Below, one piece after another: positions 62,995 through 63,007 of a stretch of 63,007 nt of DNA. The position numbers were made by a program, and so were the translations under genes. Position 1 is the first letter of the stretch; every line of letters begins with the position of its first letter. The notes beneath the pieces are model-generated. The model ran no database searches. It was not told the DNA's origin and saw nothing but the letters and a program-made list of their open reading frames with translations. The stretch spans positions 1-63,007 of the forward strand of contig JAFXCD010000022.1 of assembly GCA_017521605.1 (NCBI GenBank), given 5' to 3'. The stretch comes from Lachnospiraceae bacterium (lineage in GTDB: Bacteria; Bacillota; Clostridia; Lachnospirales; Lachnospiraceae).

Positions 62995-63007
62995 ACTGTT
63001 CCACCCC

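Overview
The window reads as a low-GC Gram-positive (monoderm) chromosome, most likely Lachnospiraceae (Clostridia). The signs are AT-rich DNA, strong AGGAGG-type ribosome binding sites, a type II pantothenate kinase, LytTR/GHKL two-component genes and the general gene style. This is inference; no rRNA is present. Nearly everything is on the minus strand.

About 43 kb on the left (43,262 down to the left edge) looks like one very long minus-strand transcription unit for a contractile injection apparatus resembling a type VI secretion system (T6SS). From upstream to downstream it holds a cyclic-di-GMP-I (GEMM-I) riboswitch with an intrinsic terminator, then a signalling and tube/sheath core: FHA protein, zinc-ribbon membrane protein, J-domain protein, von Willebrand A membrane protein, Ser/Thr kinase, large sheath-like protein, two Hcp-like tube proteins, two more FHA proteins, a PP2C phosphatase, a degenerate PP2C fused to a TPR-like region, and an Hsp70/actin-like ATPase. 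Two paralogous spike/baseplate cassettes follow (B, about 28.5-15.9 kb; A, about 15.8 kb to the edge). Each holds a divergent sheath paralogue, three conserved unknown genes, a DcrB-like protein, a short VgrG, a conserved unknown, an Imm11-like protein, a DUF4280 PAAR-like tip and a large effector-type VgrG. That last gene is fused to a hydrophobic/coiled-coil tail in B and to RHS repeats in A, where it runs off the window. A 216-bp near-identical repeat, containing a broken copy of the 3' end of the Hsp70-like gene, marks the join between cassettes. No TssJ/L/M membrane complex or ClpV is visible in the window.

From 43.6 to 46.6 kb lie three exported-protein genes: one intact lipoprotein, and two reading frames each cut by one in-frame TAA. 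From 46.8 to 52 kb are a heterodimeric ABC exporter pair and a separate LytTR/GHKL two-component operon. From 52 to 55 kb are an RlmD-type rRNA methyltransferase, whose C-terminal tail is also separated by an in-frame TAA, and an M20 peptidase. At 55.3-58.6 kb a plus-strand pantothenate kinase converges on a GGDEF-EAL protein. A tRNA-Pro(AGG) with promoter and terminator, a large imperfect palindrome, two serine beta-lactamase-like hydrolases and a CPBP-family membrane protease gene complete the right side.

A working model is that cyclic di-GMP permits transcription into the apparatus operon and that Thr phosphorylation (kinase, PP2C, FHA readers) controls assembly or firing. One tube/sheath core would serve exchangeable spike cassettes, with Hsp70/J proteins perhaps acting in assembly or recycling. 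The gene families are read from the sequence; the assembled model is inference.
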